The notes under the pieces are model-generated. The model made no database searches. It saw only the letters and a program-made list of their open reading frames with translations, and was not told the DNA's origin. A stretch of DNA of 9,320 nucleotides, taken from contig DATFAS010000195.1 in the NCBI GenBank assembly GCA_035254305.1, positions 1 to 9,320 of the forward strand. Direction: 5' to 3'. A program made the translations under genes and the position numbers. This DNA comes from DATFAS01 sp035254305. GTDB taxonomy: Bacteria; Bacillota; Bacilli; Aneurinibacillales; RAOX-1. This document shows positions 6,421 to 9,320 of the stretch, in pieces; within the stretch, counting starts at the first letter, position 1, and each line of letters starts with the position of its first letter.

Positions 6421-7792
6421 GATCATCTAGGGGATAGAAGAAAATATCATAGGGTAACGAAGAGCCTGATGGGGGACAGGTCGTAAATTGGATTTGTTCT
6501 TCATTTCCTGTTGTTCGCCCGATAATGTAAGCCGTTCCTGGGGTTACTACTCCTGAACTAGGTACAAGTGTGATTTTGTTATTCATGAGTAATGGGCCCT
6601 TCACTGATCCACCTCTAGGAACAATAGCAATCGCTGCTTTACCTGGATGAAAGATCGTAATATTGTAAAAGATCCCGTAATTTCCTACGTTCTTTTCCAT
6701 TGATCCACTTAAGGCATCGATACCTGGGACCCATTGGCTATCGTTGCCTATTACGAGCCTCCATGGTTTTCCCTTAGCTTGTTTGGCATCAATAATCCAT
6801 TGAAATTCTGAAGTATCATATGTACCGCGAACATCTCGTTTCCTTGGGAATGGTTTTAACTCGCTGATCGTAAGTTCCTTCTTAGGATCTGCGGAAATAA
6901 AGCTAAATACAACTCCACCCTCCACCTCGATATCTTGAATAATGTGAATTCCTTGCTCTGGGGTAAGGACTGGAGATTGATAATAGATGATACTTTCACC
7001 TGGATTAATGACAAGATCCTCATTCGTTTTTCCATTCGCAAACCATTGTACCAATGCTTCGTTGCCTAACAATCCAGGAAATTTCGATGGTTCTACTTCT
7101 CCCTTATGTGTAATGTGAATTTTAACAGGTGATTGGGTAGGATTAGTGGCAAGAACTGAGATTTGGGCTTCCTTCTTCATGCCATTCACATGTGTGGCAT
7201 ACAAGCGGGCCTTTCCGGTAATCCGTTCCTTGTATAGTAGACCGTAATCAGCAAAGATTTCCGGGTCATTGCTTACAATTAATTTGCGATTCTTTGGTAT
7301 ATTCTCAGTTGGCATGAGAATAGGATATTTTTCAAAGTCCTCCAGATCTACAGGTACTGAATTCGGATCACCTGTAAGGGCCCCAAAGTAAAATGGATAT
7401 TGCTCCTGAGATGTAAAAACTTCTTGATCTACTTTAATTGTTTTGCTGTAGGGCTTACTTATTCCTCCTTTATCATCCTTGACAATGAGCGTGACCACAT
7501 GGTCTCCGGGAGTGAAATAGGCTTTTTCTTTTCCTTCCCATGAGCTATGAATACCATCTAATTCTGGATCATAACTTAAATCCAAATATTCTATAGGTTC
7601 CCCAATTCGGTAATGTGTTTTATCGGTTGAGAATTGAGCTACGGGTGGTGAGTTTTTTTCTTGAGGGAACAGACTTCCCACGCGGAACAGAGTTTGCTTA
7701 GTGTTTGAATCATAATAGGCATTTGATGTTAGTGAAGTTAAAGCTAGGACACATAAGGCCAGTAGCTTCAAACTTTTGTTAGGTTGTTTCAC
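6413..7792 (-). CDS. Secreted PKD-domain protein of unknown function
   Basis: From the GTG at 7790-7792 the product is 459 residues and opens with a good signal peptide: MKQPNKSLK, then a hydrophobic core LLALCVLALTSLTS, with cleavage probably after SNA (25). Residues ~49-121 form a PKD-like beta-sandwich (PPVAQFSTDKTHYRIGEPIEY..., TPGDHVVTLIVKDDKGG). The remaining ~330 residues look beta-rich, with an INPGESIIYY segment. I recognise no catalytic motif and no LPXTG or S-layer-type anchor, so it is probably released or loosely wall-associated. The same frame is open to an ATG at 7906 (497 aa), but that ATG directly abuts AAGGAA with no spacer and would put 38 residues before the signal peptide. 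The GTG has GGGGGA 11 nt upstream, itself only moderate. The signal peptide decides my choice. The gene converges on the LysM-3D unit. Confidence 0.78.
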   Translation of the reverse strand: MKQPNKSLKLLALCVLALTSLTSNAYYDSNTKQTLFRVGSLFPQEKNSPPVAQFSTDKTHYRIGEPIEYLDLSYDPELDGIHSSWEGKEKAYFTPGDHVVTLIVKDDKGGISKPYSKTIKVDQEVFTSQEQYPFYFGALTGDPNSVPVDLEDFEKYPILMPTENIPKNRKLIVSNDPEIFADYGLLYKERITGKARLYATHVNGMKKEAQISVLATNPTQSPVKIHITHKGEVEPSKFPGLLGNEALVQWFANGKTNEDLVINPGESIIYYQSPVLTPEQGIHIIQDIEVEGGVVFSFISADPKKELTISELKPFPRKRDVRGTYDTSEFQWIIDAKQAKGKPWRLVIGNDSQWVPGIDALSGSMEKNVGNYGIFYNITIFHPGKAAIAIVPRGGSVKGPLLMNNKITLVPSSGVVTPGTAYIIGRTTGNEEQIQFTTCPPSGSSLPYDIFFYPLDDRK

Positions 7793-8007
7793 GATGTCCG
7801 AATTCCCCCAAATGACTAAAGTAATATCGTTAACATAGTTTTTGAACTGGATATAACTTCCTGAATAGGTAGGTTCTTTTAAATGCAGTATAAACTTTTT
7901 TATCATTTCCTTGCTAGTTTTTCACAAAATATTCTTTCAAACAATATGCCCAAACTCCGTAGATTCATACTTAAATGATATTCCTACAAAAATAGACAAA
8001 ATTCGCG

Positions 8008-8036
8008 AAAGGAATCAACATAGTCCTAGGGCGAAT
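8008..8036 (+). promoter_or_regulatory. Possible sigma-H promoter of the histidine kinase gene
   Basis: AAAGGAATC (8008-8016) matches the sigma-H -35 consensus RnAGGAwWW except for the last base, and GGCGAAT (8030-8036) matches the -10 consensus RnnGAAT. The spacer is 13 nt against the usual 11-12. The start would fall near 8043, leaving a ~30-nt leader. An 8-bp palindrome TTCGCGAA (8002-8009) abuts the -35 element. Sigma-H drives several sporulation-entry genes including kinA in B. subtilis, so it suits this gene. Confidence 0.4.
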
Positions 8037-8072
8037 ATTAGAATATAGGTTAATATGTGAAAGGATTTTAAT

Positions 8073-9320
8073 ATGAGTCGATATAGTAGGCCTTTATTTA
8101 AGATTATTTTTTTCATTCTTTTGATTATTGTTTCTGTTATGGTTGTCCATACTTTATTACCTTTTATTCAAATAACGAATAGAGTGATGTCAACGATGAT
8201 TGAAACGGGGATCATTATGATCGCTAGCTGTCCTTTTTTATTTATTATTTATTCACAACACAGAGATTGGGCAGCAAGTGAGCAAAGGCTCTTTTCTCTT
8301 TTTGAAAAAAATTCAGCCCTTATTTGTGAGTTTAATCTAGAAGGGAAACTGCTTGATGCCAATTCTAAATTAATGGAAGTGACAGGCTTTACTTTACAAG
8401 AATTACGAAACAAGTCTTACAAGATGCTTATTATCAATGAACAAATTTTTAGCTTTGAAGAGTTTTTTGAGAAAGCTAAAAAGGGGGAACGGTTAAACTT
8501 TGAAGTGACGATCAAGCATAAATCCGGAAGTTTCATCGATTTGGGACTAAAAAGCGTGCCGATCTTGACGGGGAATCAAATAACCAGTTTATTTTTCATT
8601 GCTAAAGATATTACAGAACAGAAAAAGTCTTTGGAGCAGTTGAATTTAGTCAAAAATCAGCTTGAATCTTTTGTCAATCATGCCTCGGTTGCTATTTGTA
8701 TTTTTGATTTTAAGGGAAGGCTTCTACAGGTTAATCAGGCTTTTGAGCAGTTATTTGGGTGGGACAAGCTAGAATTAATTGGGCGTAGATTTCCGGGTAT
8801 TCCTCATTATTTAGTCCCTTCCTTGCAAATTATTCATAACAAGGTTAGGAAGAAGGAACAAGTAACAAATTTTGAAACGGTTCGACTACGAAAGGATGGA
8901 TCAGAAATTTATGTAAATCTTTCTTTCTCTACTGTGTTAGATACTGCGGGCAATGTTGTTGCTCTTGCAGCTTTTATCCGAGATATTACAGAGAGTAAGA
9001 AAGCAGAAGAGATGTTGCTCAAATCAGAAAAGTTGTCTGTGGCAGGTCAACTAGCTGCAGGTGTTGCTCATGAGATTAGAAATCCCCTCACAACCTTACG
9101 CGGCTTTGTTCAGCTGATGATGACAACTTCGTTAGATCATGGTAAATATCTTGAGATTATGTTATCTGAATTAGATCGCATCAATCTGATCGTTGGGGAA
9201 TTTCTCATTCTTTCGAGGCCGCACCTTCGACAATCAACCATTAAGGATTTAGGGACCATTATGAGTCAGGTGGTGGCATTACTTGAGCCTCAGGCAATGT
9301 TAAGTAATGTCCGAATACAG
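8073..9320 (+). CDS. Membrane PAS-PAS sensor histidine kinase, sporulation-kinase-like, 3'-truncated
   Basis: The first 416 codons are present and the gene runs off the window. Two membrane helices (~9-30 and ~43-61) are separated by only about a dozen residues, so there is no real extracellular sensor domain. Two PAS domains follow, at ~70-185 (ending FIAKDITEQKK) and ~192-312 (HASVAICIFDFKGRLLQVNQAFEQLFGW ... FIRDITESKKAEE). The HisKA domain starts near 318 (KSEKLSVAGQLAAGVAHEIRNPLTTLRGFVQLM) with phospho-acceptor His333. The ATP-binding domain lies beyond the window. This architecture resembles KinB/KinE-type kinases that feed the Spo0F-Spo0B-Spo0A phosphorelay; the actual partner is not shown here and no response regulator gene is visible next to it. 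The ATG follows AAAGGA (8060-8065) at 7 nt. It is divergent from the PKD gene and may have a sigma-H promoter. Confidence 0.93.
   Translation, partial: MSRYSRPLFKIIFFILLIIVSVMVVHTLLPFIQITNRVMSTMIETGIIMIASCPFLFIIYSQHRDWAASEQRLFSLFEKNSALICEFNLEGKLLDANSKLMEVTGFTLQELRNKSYKMLIINEQIFSFEEFFEKAKKGERLNFEVTIKHKSGSFIDLGLKSVPILTGNQITSLFFIAKDITEQKKSLEQLNLVKNQLESFVNHASVAICIFDFKGRLLQVNQAFEQLFGWDKLELIGRRFPGIPHYLVPSLQIIHNKVRKKEQVTNFETVRLRKDGSEIYVNLSFSTVLDTAGNVVALAAFIRDITESKKAEEMLLKSEKLSVAGQLAAGVAHEIRNPLTTLRGFVQLMMTTSLDHGKYLEIMLSELDRINLIVGEFLILSRPHLRQSTIKDLGTIMSQVVALLEPQAMLSNVRIQ

Noticed and set aside
7907..8072. Minus-strand sigma-A promoter for the PKD gene (TTGATT-N18-TATTTT, in the region about 7988-8017).
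   Set aside because: The spacer is long and the -10 match is poor (4 of 6); in AT-rich DNA such matches occur by chance, so I did not list it.

Overview
The window looks like chromosomal DNA of a low-to-moderate GC endospore-forming firmicute of the order Bacillales. The evidence is strong AGGAGG-type ribosome binding sites, a c-di-AMP (ydaO/yuaA-type) riboswitch before a LysM-3D cell-wall protein, a YteA-family protein (known from spore formers), an LtaS-like teichoic acid enzyme and a PAS-PAS histidine kinase resembling the sporulation kinases. Genus cannot be fixed from this sequence; a Brevibacillus/Paenibacillus-like relative is only a guess. No mobile elements, CRISPR arrays, rRNA or tRNA genes were seen.

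Layout. (1) 1-950 (+) is the 3' part of a lipoteichoic-acid-synthase-like phosphotransferase gene cut by the window edge; its predicted catalytic Thr is replaced by Ser. (2) 961-3705 (-) converges on it with 10 bp between the stops. It encodes a 914-residue protein that fuses a GtrA-like membrane domain, an Alg5-like GT2 polyprenyl-phosphate glycosyltransferase and a GT39/ArnT-like GT-C membrane glycosyltransferase. These are the three activities that normally form a three-gene glycosylation system. (3) 3796-4589 (-) holds a yteA-like gene with a clear rho-independent terminator. (4) 4754-5557 (+) is a Cof-type HAD hydrolase, divergent from yteA. (5) 5607-6420 (+) is a self-contained unit: promoter, c-di-AMP riboswitch, secreted LysM-3D protein, terminator. 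(6) 6413-7792 (-) is a secreted PKD-domain protein of unknown role, convergent with the previous unit. (7) 8073-9320 (+) is the first 416 codons of a membrane histidine kinase, with a possible sigma-H promoter in front, cut by the window end.

Theme. Several genes concern the cell envelope (teichoic acid polymerisation, a sugar-modification enzyme, peptidoglycan remodelling under c-di-AMP control, a secreted PKD protein). Two others (YteA, histidine kinase) point to sporulation or stationary-phase control. The genes are mostly single transcription units in alternating orientation, so they are not one operon; functional links between neighbours are inference. No stretch longer than 300 bases lacks a gene. 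The longest gap, about 280 bp at 7793-8072 (166 bp if the upstream ATG of the PKD gene is used), holds the divergent promoter region of the PKD and kinase genes. The 3706-3795 gap upstream of the fusion gene showed no promoter I could defend.
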